From Haplosporangium gracile (Eukaryota > Mortierellomycota > Mortierellomycetes > Mortierellales > Mortierellaceae): 21,042 nucleotides of DNA. The DNA lies in NCBI GenBank assembly GCA_015499985.1, contig JAAAUF010000737.1:1-21042 (forward strand), in the 5' to 3' direction. A program made the translations under genes and the position numbers. The notes under the pieces are model-generated. The model had not been told where the DNA came from. It searched no databases and saw nothing but the letters and a program-made list of their open reading frames with translations. This document shows, one piece after another, positions 9,501 to 20,278 of the stretch (the stretch's first letter is position 1; the number at the start of each line of letters is the position of its first letter).

Positions 9501-12500
9501 GATACACTGGAAAGGGACACATTGTCCAGTTGGATATCAAGGAGAGTGAGACTAATGCTGAAGAGCGGACCGGGGATGGGATCAACGACTTTGAGGATTC
9601 GTCAGATACTGGAACCATCCTTGGTTTGCCCGATCATCATCACCACCGTCACCGTATCAATGGAGCAAGTGATAGACTCGAGGTTCTCCCTGTGGGTACG
9701 ATAACAATACGTAGGGAGGAAGATGGGCATACTCATGGATCGACGGAAATTGTTGCTGGTGTTGGATCTGTGGAGGGGACCGATCCGGCGGTACTAATTG
9801 TGCCAGGAACTGAGACCGTTGGTCCACATCCGTCGAGGCCTGGGGCTGTTGTCGATGGCGTCGGTATTAGTGTTGTGAAGAATGAAGGTGAGGATGAAGG
9901 CGTTCACCGACGGATTCATATTCATGAGCGACGGGAGCGTGTAATGATCGAGGAGGAAGGCAAGTCTGGGGTCGTTGGCGTTCACGAAATTCATGGAATT
10001 CATGGAATCCATGGTACCGTTGTCCTTGGCGATGCCTCAGAGGACGGCCGCGTTGGTGGCACTGTAGTCGTGGAGGGGGATAATACAGGGACAATCCTGG
10101 TTCCACCTCGACACCGCGTTCCTGATCAATGGGTTGACGTCGATGACCAAGGACCATCTGAGGGCGTTATCACTTGGGGCATTGCCGACGATATCCCGCC
10201 ATGCATACAACAGGAGGGTATGATCATAGAGTCAGGACCAGAACCAGTTGTATACATCCCACCGCAAAGGATGGCCATCGTCGAGCCACCGACTAGACCC
10301 ATTGCAGTCGCCATGCCTCAGGAACCTATCGCAGTAATCCAAACAGCACCACGTCCTGTCATGGTAGCTCGTCCAGCTCCACGACCAATGATCGCACCGC
10401 CGATGATCGCATCAGCTCCGATTATGCAGATCACGCCACCACAGCCACAGATGCTCGTTCGGCCTCAACCTCAGCCAGTCGCTTACAGATTGCCTCCTCG
10501 AGCACAGGTCATCCAAGCCCCACCAGCTCCACTCTACCAGTCGATTGCACAACCACCAGCAATCGTTGCCCCACCACCTCCGCGGCTTCCACCGCCTCAA
10601 GTCTTGTATCAACCTCAACCTAGGGCAGTAGTGCCGGCGATGGTTGCTCCAGCACCTGTAGTTGGCCCCACCTATGGGACATACGAGACCATTGTGCCAG
10701 GTGCTGTTGGCGGTGTCACTGGCGTCGGAGGTGTTGGAAGAGTAGGGCCAATGGGAGGAGTAGGGGCAATGGGTGGAATGGGTGGAATAGGCGGGCGCCC
10801 ATACTCTGTTGCCTCAATCTATGATGACCAGTCTGTCGTTTCCATCTATGAGCGGGAGAACTATGATCTTGGTGATGTTGCCTCGATCTATGACGACCGT
10901 TCGATTGTGTCTATCGATGGAGTTGGGCATGGCCCTGTTGGTCACGGAGGTCATCCTTACGTAGCAGAAACTGGTGTGGTTGGAGGCGGTATAGTTGGAG
11001 GACGAGCACTCCCGGGTATGGCGTACGGCCGCCACATGGTCTCTGCTGCTCATGTTCCTAGAAAAGGCCTCGAGTTACAACATCAGGCGAGACATATGGA
11101 GCCAATCGAGTGTGTTGACTATGATCGGGGCGCAGAGGAGTACCACAGGAGCCGCCATGACATGGGACCCTTGGATCTGCCAAAATACAGGTCAGAGGGG
11201 AGTCTCGACGAGCTGGTAGAAGGTTGCCATGTGTTCAGACAGTCGGCGTCAATCTCGGTCGAGGACTATCGACGCAACTACAGAGACGATCGGATGGACA
11301 TGGACTCGGAGATCCTTGTGGAGAACCGTCATGCCGCCTTCCCTTCGGATTCAGTCAGGACGGAGACATCACGTACCGAGTCATCATATCAAGAGATTCA
11401 GCTTGAAGACGGTCCTGCACCTTTGCAGGAACTGGCGATCGAGACCTATTACGATACGACCAAATCACAGCTCAAAGTACGCGAGAACCAAGGGCGGCTT
11501 CTTTCAGAGATGGCTTTCCAATTCAAGAAGCGGCAGCAGCAGGAACAAGAACAGGAGCGAGAGGCCTCATCCTCTTTGGACCAAATTATTCTCCGGTCGC
11601 CCACCTCTCTGGTCCCTGGCGTCTCTTCCCTGTCGCTTTCTTTGCAAAACCAGAATCCGAACCAGAGCCAGAATCAGAGCCAACCGCCGACGCTCAACAT
11701 CCCAAAACCACCTACGAGTCCGCCTCCAGTCCGACTCTTAGTCAATCGAGGTATCCATACCCCACTTCTCCAAGCGAAAGGCATCGTAGTCCCACCTCGA
11801 TCTCCATCCCACAAACACTCTCCGACTCTCAGAAACCTCCCCTCGGACACTACGACCAGCAATGAGGCAAAAACTGGTACTGACAGAGATGACAAGGATT
11901 CGGAGCCGATCTTGTCGACCTCATTCAAGAATGCCGAAAATATTATGCTGCTCGCCAGGAACCAAAAGAGCGACACAACAGCAGCAGCAGCAGTTCTTAG
12001 TCAGGAAGCAGCATCCAAGGCACGGTCGCTTATTTCAGGATCGGCCTTGCAGTCCAACAACACTGGATCGAGAGGGTTTGAGCGTCCTGGATTGTCCATG
12101 TCGCATAGTACAGCGATGCACTTGGGAAAGGTCAAAGAAAGTCAAGGTGGTGGAGTAGCTCAGTCCGCTGCTGCTTTTTCTGCCGTTACTGCAACGACAA
12201 GAAAGACGAGGCGGAAACAGTCGATCTCTCCCATGAGCAGGAATCACCTCCACCCAGTCCAGCTGATGGAGGGAATTATGGCTTGCTGGAACAACGAGTT
12301 TGGAGGTGCTCTTGAGGTCTTCAACGAGCATAGTTCTGTCTACCCGCGATGGAGCCTTGCTGCTGCTGAGGTAAATTCGCCTCTTATTGACTGTCTAAAA
12401 CAAGCGTGATTTGGATAGAAGTCTTTCTGTATTTGATCAACAAGTTTGTAACTTTTTTTTGTTACTTTGCTATGTTTGTTTGATAGGTGCATATTGTGCG

Positions 12501-15500
12501 TCAATTGATCAGCGGTCAGCTCTCAGAGGCTGATTCTGAACTCACAGACGCCCTTCAACTCTCTGAAAAGGTCGCTTCTCGTGTTCTCGATAAGAAGACC
12601 GACCTGGTAAGGTTCATACTCATTGCATAAATGACACACGTATTGGTTATTATTTTTTTGTTCGGCGCACTTATGGCTGCATTATTCCTTTGTTTCAATA
12701 GGATGCCAGCTTCTTGAGATACCGAAAAATCTGCAGTGCCGACGCTAGTCTGATCACGCCCAATGAGAACACGCTTCGACAGAACTACAAGTGGGACTGT
12801 GAGATGGCGTTTTACGACACTTTGCTCTATCGAGGGATCCTCCAGTTGACCTCAGCTTCCGACACCAAGGGAACCTTTTCGGACATCAAGGGCGGACTCC
12901 AGCTCCGTAGAGCATGGAAGGGTTACATGCGGATCAAACAGGAGATGGAGCTTGCAAAAGAACGCCTCCAGAAATTGACAGCCCTCGCCGTGACATCTGA
13001 TCAGGATACTTCATCATCTACACAAGCGGTAACAACAACGGGAGATGCCGATAGTAACTCGGCCAATGCGACACGGCCAGCTCATCTTTCAAAGACTGGC
13101 CGTCCCACTCGACCTGCTCCAGTTCCAATCCCAATCGCATCCAGTGCGCCGCCGCCAAGTTCCAAACGGAACCCACCGCTCTCATCCTCGCAGTCGTCAG
13201 AGGGCTCGCGTTGGTCTCTCTTTGGACGACGCGGTAGCTGGAACCAATCTGCAGCCTCGCTATCGTCCTTGCCCACAGATGCGTCCGAGTCCCTTCAAGA
13301 TGGTGAGCGTACACGGTCCAGGTTCTTGCCCTCAACCTCGTCAGTTCATAAGGGTCTGGCAAGCGCACTCCGCGATCAAGCCAAGGCCGCTGAGGACCTC
13401 AAGACAGCGGTCAGAGTCCTTGAAGACGTTGAAGACTACTTACTGTATGGTATGGGTCTGTTCTACTTCATTGTCACGGTTGTTCCAAAGTCGCTGTTGC
13501 CAGCTCTCAGGACGATTGGTTTGCAGTCGAATCATGAGCTTGGCATCAAGAACCTGGAGGCTGTCTTTGTTCGGAAGAATGGTCGAGGTATGTTTGCGTG
13601 CTCCTTATTTCGCTCAGTTTTGACCAAACAGTTGTGATCACAATGACTCCCCTAACCGATGAATGATTATGAGTGACTTTAGCTCCGTTTGCGGGACTTT
13701 ATCTGTTGATCAACTATCTGTTCCTGCCGCGAGGCATGGAGGATGCGAGCATATCCCTAGGAAGGGCTGGAGAGATCGTGGCCGAGTGCCTCAAGACCTA
13801 CCCGTATGTGTCGACTTTGCGATGATTGAAATTTGAGCTCAAAAATCATTACGTTGATGTTTATCACTGATCATTTTCTTTTAACATTATCATTATTAGG
13901 AATGGTTCGAGCTACTTGCTGATGGCTTGTCATCATGCCCGCAAGACTGGCAACATGATCCCGGCTGCCTTGAACCACATCACTCGTGGCATTCAAACTT
14001 GCGAGGCTGCAGCCATCCCGTCGATCAACTACCGATTCGAACTCGGCCTGACGTTCTTTATCCACCAGGAGTTCGGCAAGGCTGCAGATGTGTTTGAGAT
14101 CCTTTGGCGAAAGTTTATCACAACCCAGCCTGTCAACCACCCAACGGACCCCTCTGCAGCAAATGCTCGTGGCAGGAGTCGCAAGGGACGGAGTAACAGC
14201 GTGAGCCAGCATTCACGTCCAAGGAACGATTCTTCTTTGACCGGGAGCCCAAGTATGATAGAAGAGGAGGAAGAGGAGGAAGAGGAGGAAGACTTTGAGT
14301 TGGCGCCCTTCTGTGGACTGTGCTTGATTGCCAGCAAGGTAGTGCTTCGCCTTGGACAGGAGGGTTACTTTGAGTACGGACGAGATGGATTTGGCCATTA
14401 CGGTAATGACACTACCACAATGTCAGACGGAGCCTCAGTTGGTGCTAGATTAACAGGATCAGGATCAACTACACCCATCAACTACCCACGGACGGGACCC
14501 GAATTTGACCTTTTGATGGCTGCTCAGGAGGTGTTGATCATGATGGCGGGATCCGAGTTAGTGGCAAAACATACCGCTGCTGCGTCTGTCTTTGAGCATG
14601 TCAAAGCGGGATCTAACCAGAGTACTTGGTCTATAAGAGATGCTGCCACTGCTGCTGTTGATGGTAATAGCACCATTGGTAGCATCTCGACCTTGAACGG
14701 ACATCCTCTCCTCACGCCCACGCCACCCCCACAAGTTGGCAAAGTAAATCGTGCCTTTGTTTGCCTTTGCTTCAGATATCATAAGCGATTTGAAATGAAC
14801 GCTAACACTAACTTTTTCTTACTGCATGGTTTGTTTTTTCCGTAGCTCAACCGGTTCAACAAGTTTGCATGGAACCAGTGCCAGAAGAGTCTTCAAAAGG
14901 GTCGGATTTCACCATTCTTGCCTCTGGTGATCCTTTACCTGAGACGCGATCTCGCTTACATGAAGCCTGCCTTGCTCCGAAAATACCGCACACTCTTGGA
15001 GACCATCTGGAAGGTAAGCCAACATTCGGACTTTGTTTCTTGGCATCACTCTGCACTTTGTTAGTCATTCATTTAACCACGATGATAATTTTTCTTGCGT
15101 CTGTAGTCTGTACAACATACCGCAGACATCGACACACAGGCGGTCTATTTGCTGTTGAGCGCGGTTGTCCATCGTCAGCTCCTCCCTGACGATGCAACCT
15201 TTGCCTACACCGCCCTGACTGATTGCTTGCTTCTGGAGGCGACTATCGAAAGCGAGATGTGGGTTGTACCCTACTGCCACTACGAGGTGAGTCTTGGCTT
15301 CTTCTCTATCCTATCGTATGAACCCCCCTCCCCCCCTTCGTATGTCCAGGTCACTCGCCTCAGGTTCTCAAACATCTTCAACTTCATTCTGTCAGTTGGG
15401 TGAGCTGTTGTATAGGAAGCTGCATCTGCCACAGGCTGCACTGGAACAGTTCCAATGGATCGTCAAGGGACCCGGCAAAGAAGTACGACCCACGAGTATC

Positions 15501-16334
15501 TTTTGCGCGTCAGTTCACAACTCCAACCCACGGCTCTCAGTCTATGGAGGTGGATATCCTTCAGACATAGTCACCAACTTGATCGAAAGCTCGGCTGTCG
15601 CTGGAGGAGGAGGAGGGGGAGGGCATTCGAGCCATCCTTCTACGGCATCCAACCAACGCCTGAGCCAAATGTTTCCAACAGGTTTTGGCATCTCTGGGGT
15701 CACTGGATCATCCCCCTCTACGAATGCAGGGTTCATGGCTCCCCCACCCAACCCGATGGCATTTTACAATTCGCGGTACAAGAAGTTTGAGTTTTCCCAG
15801 TCGCTGAGACAGAGGAGCGCTGTTTGTATTGAGCAGGTGCAGAAGGCGATTGATAGCGGTGTATCTCCTAGCGCACCTGCAAGTCGACGCACATCTGTGA
15901 CCGATCAGGGCCGCGTTGATGCCAAACCCAGTAACGTTGCTGAGTCGGGATATAACTCGATCAAGAAAACCACTAAAGTCGAGCTGGCATTACTCGTGAA
16001 CGCTCAAGAACAGGAGCGGACCGCAACTATGACTACGTTAAAGCGGAAGTCTTTGCAGTCGGTAGACCCAGTGGACCAGCTTAGCAGTGATACGCAGGTG
16101 GCAGTTAAGTCGACCAAGCTTTCTGGAGAGATTGGTCAAGAGGCACAAAGTGGTACACCTCGATCTTCTTTTGGGGCGTCTCGTGATGGCGCGGACACAT
16201 TGTTGACGAGATCGGCGAGCGAGAGTTCTGCGCTCTCGCCAAACCAGCGAGAGTACTCCTTCAGCACCCTGCCTAATATTCTGTCGGACGCGCAGCGGAG
16301 GCGAGGCAGCCAGCAGCTTGGTCGAGGCGCCTAG
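6512..16334 (+). CDS. Predicted 2,949-residue fusion: four-TM membrane module, long disordered region, IML2/TTC39 module
   Basis: Ten exons join in phase: 6512-7435, 7601-9212, 9315-12370, 12487-12606, 12702-13587, 13683-13803, 13900-14743, 14846-15013, 15107-15286 and 15396-16334. All introns are GT-AG (for example GTGCGT, GTAGGT, GTAAAT, GTATGT donors), several with CTAAC. The start at 6512 is the first ATG of the frame and has a good context. Layout: a Ser/His/Asn-rich N-terminus (1-230), four hydrophobic segments (232-350), acidic and Val/Gly/Pro-rich low complexity (about 360-1820), then IML2/TTC39 similarity to the end. No stop occurs in the frame between the modules and the 9213-9314 intron is well formed, so one gene is the simplest reading. 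The length and domain mix are odd, though, and two genes with a hidden boundary in exon 3 remain possible. I do not recognise the N-terminal half and assign it no function. Confidence 0.55.
7205..7726 (+). other. Four-transmembrane module of the fusion protein
   Basis: Hydrophobic segments lie near residues 232-252 (VLYWIDLIALIVFLTLAGLV), 274-294 (SWPLTVMAIIRILLMAF), 301-322 and 329-350 (TALIVQYTVSVILTQFHW). The third spans the 7436-7600 intron junction, and splicing there restores an uninterrupted helix, which supports the intron. KKKRAQRSR just before the first segment suggests a cytosolic N-terminus by the positive-inside rule. No family recognised. Confidence 0.7.
9986..10012 (+). repeat. 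Three 9-nt repeats encoding (E/G)IH
   Basis: Units at 9986, 9995 and 10004 read GAAATTCAT, GGAATTCAT and GGAATCCAT, giving EIHGIHGIHG. This is a recent-looking short tandem expansion inside the disordered region. Confidence 0.85.
10808..10918 (+). repeat. Duplicated VASIYDD(Q/R)S(V/I)VSI motif
   Basis: Two 14-codon copies, at 10808-10849 and 10877-10918, are 69 nt apart. The protein is better conserved than the DNA (CAATCTATGATGAC versus CGATCTATGACGAC, with mostly silent changes). That suggests the peptide itself is maintained, perhaps as a docking or phosphorylation motif. Confidence 0.75.
12233..16334 (+). other. IML2/TTC39-family TPR module (possible separate gene)
   Basis: The IML2/TTC39 (DUF3808) family comprises helical TPR-like proteins. 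Yeast Iml2 is tied to protein-inclusion clearance and lipid droplets, and animal TTC39 proteins to lipid regulation. Landmarks in order: HPVQLMEGIMACWNNEFGGA (first helical pair); WDCEMAFYDTLLYRGILQL; FSDIKGGLQLRRAWKGY; YLLYGMGLFYFIVTVVPKSL; GLQSNHELGIKNLE; LINYLFLPRG; KTYPNGSSYLLMACHHARKTGN; FELGLTFFIHQEFGKAADVF; VVPYCHYELGELLYRK; and KKFEFSQSLRQRSAVCIEQV near the C-terminus. Counted from the ATG at 12233 it is 1,131 residues, longer than yeast Iml2, because of Ser/Pro-rich inserts (about 13000-13370, 14160-14300 and 15530-15770) and a Ser-rich tail. If it is a separate gene, in-frame ATGs at 11945, 12098 or 12233 are the candidate starts. The family call is strong; independence from the upstream module is unresolved. 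Confidence 0.8.
14261..14290 (+). repeat. (GAAGAGGAG)n repeat encoding ten Glu
   Basis: Three 9-nt GAAGAGGAG units plus GAA encode ten consecutive Glu, followed by DFELAPF. The run sits in a loop between TPR-like helices of the IML2/TTC39 module, next to a basic RGRSRKGRS stretch. Confidence 0.85.
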
Positions 16335-16534
16335 ACTTTTGGATAGATTTTTTAAACGACGAAGAGAACGTGTGACTGTTGATTCTATCAAGCCACCATG
16401 ATTTGTTGTTGTGATTTTTTTTTTTTTTGAGAGTTTATGTGTACTACATGTGTGTTAGAGCGGCGTTTGTTTTTTTTTGTTCACCTTGACCATCTCCATC
16501 TCTCCTTCAACTCATCAACCTCACTTCGACAAAC
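16335..16534 (+). promoter_or_regulatory. Compact tandem intergenic region upstream of KRE33
   Basis: Only 200 nt separate the IML2/TTC39 stop and the KRE33 start, so termination of one and initiation of the other share it. It has T-rich runs at about 16417-16429 and 16469-16478, then a CT/CA-rich leader (CACCTTGACCATCTCC...) ending ACAAACATGG, with A at -3. No specific factor site can be named. Confidence 0.45.
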
Positions 16535-19500
16535 ATGGTCAAAAAGGTCATCGACAGTCGAATCCACACGCTCATCAAGAATGGTGTCCAGAGCAAGCAC
16601 CGAACCTTCTTCGTCCTGGTCGGCGACAAGGGCAAAGACCAGGTCGTGAACTTGCATTGGCTCCTCTCACAGGCACAGGTCACTGCCCGCCCCTCGGTTC
16701 TCTGGTGCTACAAGAAGGAGCTCGGCTTCAGCAGCCACCGCAAGAAGCGTGAGGCCAAGATCAAGCGGGATGTTAAGCGCGGTGTTCGTGAGATCAACGA
16801 GGAGGATCCTTTTGAGCTCTTTATATCTGTTACCAACATTCGATACACCTACTACAAGGAGACACAAAAGATTCTCGGAAACACCTACGGCATGTGCGTT
16901 CTTCAGGACTTCGAAGCCTTGACGCCCAACTTGCTCGCCAGGACTATTGAGACTGTGGAAGGTGGTGGAATCATTGTCTTGTTGTTGAAGAGCATGTCTT
17001 CGCTCAAGCAGCTCTACACCATGACCATGGTACGTCTCTTTCGAATACCATGCTGGTAGAACTGATCTTGTGCTGCAGTGTTGGTGTCTAACAAAGCTTT
17101 TATTGCGTTTGATCATAGGATGTCCACTCGAGATACCGTACAGAGTCGCATGACGATGTTGTTGCCCGTTTTAACGAGCGTTTCATTCTTTCCCTCGGCA
17201 GCTGCCCATCATGCTTGGTTGTTGACGACGAACTTAACGTTCTCCCCATCTCCTTGGGCAAGAACGTTAAGCCCCTGCCTATCAAGACTGGAGAGGATGC
17301 ATTGACGGACGAACAGCGGGATTTGATCAAGATCAAGGACAGTGTACAGGACCAGCAGCCCATGGGCGCATTGGTCGGCACCGCTAGGACAAAGGATCAG
17401 GCGATTGCTGTCATGAAGTTCATCGAGGCCATTGCTGAGAAGACTCTTCGCTCGACCGTCACATTGACCGCCTCGCGTGGTCGCGGTAAATCAGCCTCGC
17501 TCGGAATCGCCATGGCCTCGGCTGTCGCCTATGGATACTCCAACATCTTTGTCACCTCGCCCAGCCCCGAGAACTTGAAGACTCTCTTTGAGTTTGTGTT
17601 TAAGGGCTTTGACGCTCTCGGATACGAGGAACACATGGATTACGATATTGTTCAGTCGACCAACCCCGAGTTCAACAACGCCATCGTCCGTGTCAATATC
17701 TTTAAGCGCGACCACCGTCAGACCATCCAATATATCCAACCTCAGGACGCGCACACGCTCGGTCAGGCCGAGTTAGTTGTTATCGATGAGGCTGCCGCCA
17801 TCCCTCTCCCCTTGGTCAAGGCTCTTTTGGGACCCTACCTCGTCTTTATGGCCTCGACTATCAACGGTTACGAGGGTACTGGACGCTCGCTTTCGCTTAA
17901 GCTGATCCAGCAGCTCCGTGAGCAGTCCCGCGGATTTGTCGGCAAGGAGGCTAACGCTGCAGAGATTGCTAAGAACAAGTCTACTGGAGTTTCGACAGGA
18001 GCCAGGACATTGAGGGAGATCGAGTTGAAGGAGCCTATTCGTTATGCTCCCGAGGACCCCACCGAAAAGTGGCTCAACAAGCTTCTCTGTCTGGATGCGA
18101 CCGTTGTGCAGAAGAACATTTCAGGATGCCCCGCCAAGGAGGAGTGCCAGCTCTTCTACGTCAACCGCGATACCCTGTTCTCCTACCACCCCGTCTCTGA
18201 GACCTTTTTGCAGCGCATGATGGCACTTTACGTTGCTAGTCATTACAAGAATACCCCCAACGACTTGCAGCTCCTGAGTGATGCACCCTCCCATCACCTG
18301 TTTGTCCTCTTGCCACCCATTAAGGAGGGCGACCGATCTCTACCCGACCCCCTGTGTGTTCTCCAGGTCTGCCTGGAGGGAGAGATTTCAAAGCAGACTG
18401 TCCTCAACAGCTTGAGCCGTGGTGTTCGCGCAGCAGGAGATTTGATCCCTTGGTTGATTTCGCAGCAGTTCCAGGATGACGACTTTGCTTCTCTGTCTGG
18501 AGCTCGTGTTGTTCGCATCGCCACCCACCCCGACTACGTCAAGATGGGATACGGTTCCAGGGCTTTGGAGTTGCTCTCGCAATTCTACGAGGGTCAGTTC
18601 TCGATGCTTTCGGAGGATGATGACGAGAAGCCCGAGTACAACATGGCTCGTGTGGATGATAGCGAACTTGAGGGCGCCAGCTTGATGACCGACGATATCA
18701 AGATCCGCGACCCCAAGAAGATGCCCCCACTGTTGCTCAAGTTGAGCGAGAAGAAGGCCGAGAAGCTCCACTGGCTCGGTGTCTCGTTCGGATTGACAGC
18801 TCCCCTTCACAAGTTCTGGTCCAAGGCTGGATATGTCCCTGTCTACCTGCGCCAGACTGCCAACGATCTCACTGGAGAGCACACCTGCGTCATGCTCCGT
18901 ACCCTCGAGTCGTCCCGCGGCCAGACTCAGTGCGACCCCATGTGGTTGTCTTCGTTCTCCAAGGATTTCCACCATCGTTTCCAGAGCTTGCTCTCGTTCC
19001 AGTTCCGTACCTTTCCAGCTACTTTGGCCCTTTCGATCCTGGAGTCGGCACGCGCTGGCAAGCAGACGGGCGATTCGACTGAGGAGGACGACAACAACAG
19101 CTCGGATGCTACGACGGCTTTGGTCAAGAAGTTGCGTGAGGGCCATGTCTCGAGGGAATTAGTCGATGCTCTTTTCTCAGGATACGATTTGAAGCGTCTG
19201 GAGAGCTATGCCAACCAGCTTTTGGATTATCATGTTATTCTGGATTTGCTTCCTCAGATTGCTAGCATCTGGTTCGATGGCAAGGTTGACGATGGTGCTT
19301 TCAAGCTCACCAACATCCAGGCTGCCCTCCTGTTGGCCTTGGGCTTACAGCGCAAAAGCATTGACGACTTTGAGGTACGATTCGATTGTTGATTATTTTC
19401 GATCAAAATACTGTTGTGGATGCCAAAAAAAAGTGCCAGCTAACATTGTTTTGCATATTAAATTTTATAGAAGGAGATTGGATTGTCAGCTTCGCAGTTA

Positions 19501-20016
19501 TTGGCATTCTTTATTAAAATGATCCGCAAGTTTTCGGATCTCTTCAAGGAACAAAAGACTCGCGCCTACACTTTGGAGATTGACAACAACCGTGCAGCAA
19601 TCTCTGCCCAGGTGACCGGACGGAGTGCCAAGGAAGGGGCCAACAAGATGAAGCGCGATGTCACAAAGGAGGAGCAGTGGGACCCCAACATGGACAACTT
19701 GGACGACGAGCTTGGAAAGGAGGGTCGCGAACGTCTTCGTGAGCTCCAGAAGGCGTCATTGGGCAATGTGGAGAAGATGTATGCGATCTCGAAGGATTCG
19801 TTGGACTGGGCCGAGGCCGAGGCTCAGGTGGACAAGAAGGGTAACTCGACGGTGGTGTCTGTCAAGAACCCTGAGTCGACCAAGAAGAGACATCTTGTTG
19901 CTGGCGGCACTGCATCAGAGGTGATGGCTAAGGAGGCTAAGGAGTTCGTCCGTGGCAAGGCGTCACGACGTGACGGTGGTGGCGGCAAGTCTTCTGCCAA
20001 GAAGCGTAAGGTGTAA
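16535..20016 (+). CDS. KRE33: RNA cytidine acetyltransferase (NAT10/Kre33)
   Basis: This nucleolar enzyme makes N4-acetylcytidine in 18S rRNA and, with an adaptor, in tRNA-Ser/Leu, using acetyl-CoA and ATP; it is needed for small-subunit biogenesis (known for the family). Exons are 16535-17029, 17119-19374 and 19471-20016, giving 1,098 residues, in line with human (about 1,025) and yeast (about 1,056). Visible: N-terminal PSVLWCYKKELGFSSHRKKR and LQDFEALTPNLLARTIETV; the junction YTMTM|DVHSRYRTE; Walker A TASRGRGKS with Lys289; Walker B-like VVIDEAAAIPLPLV; and the GNAT acetyl-CoA site RIATHPDYVKMGYGSRAL (Arg631, Gly642). The C-terminus is Lys-rich, with ERLRELQKASLGNVEKMY and a terminal SSAKKRKV that reads as a nuclear localisation signal. 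The introns have CTAAC branch motifs. All key residues are intact and the gene is complete. Confidence 0.97.
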
Positions 20017-20278
20017 TTTTAACGGTCGGATCGCATTTTCTAGAATCATTTTTTTCATTTTCAATATACATTTTGCATTTTTTCAAGTATTGATGCTTTA
20101 ATGGATGAAAGAAAAGACATGGGGAATGATATGGACATTTGGTTGAGGAAGAAAAAAAGAGTCCAGGGGAATGATGTGCGTGTCTATGAGAACGACAACG
20201 AAGAAAATTAAAAAAGGGACCCGCTCGAAAGTCAAACGCACAGGTGCCAGCACCTCTTGATATAGTAGTAAGTTTTCT
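20017..20278. other. Convergent 3' region between KRE33 and the transporter gene
   Basis: 262 nt between two stop codons facing each other. It is AT-rich next to KRE33 (TTTTTTCATTTTCAATATACATTTTGCATTTTTT) and presumably holds both polyadenylation sites. I found no exact AATAAA on the plus strand. A 14-nt near-palindrome lies at 20242-20255. No gene seen. Confidence 0.6.

Larger units (their letters stand above)
7737..12232 (+). other. Long acidic, low-complexity and disordered region of the fusion protein
   Basis: Excluding the 9213-9314 intron, this encodes about 1,460 residues with no recognisable fold. Acidic clusters come first (ELDEEQADEEDDDRD, VEDEEEEQD, DDDSDDNNDDEADGG). Then follow Val/Gly/Glu-rich sequence, a proline-rich stretch (about 10200-10680), a Gly-rich stretch (about 10690-10800), the SIYDD repeats, a Gln/Glu-rich helix-prone patch (KKRQQQEQEQERE at about 11530) and Ser/Pro-rich sequence. 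The frame stays open for over 3 kb in exon 3, which supports coding. Confidence 0.55.

Noticed and set aside
18388..19146. 252-residue open frame antisense to KRE33
   Set aside because: It lies wholly within the conserved GNAT-coding exon on the opposite strand. Its Leu/Val/Gly-rich translation follows from the codon bias of the real gene, and it has no recognisable motif.
20242..20255. 14-nt near-palindrome AGGTGCCAGCACCT
   Set aside because: A six-base stem with a two-base loop is too short to call a terminator or factor site in a eukaryotic 3' region.
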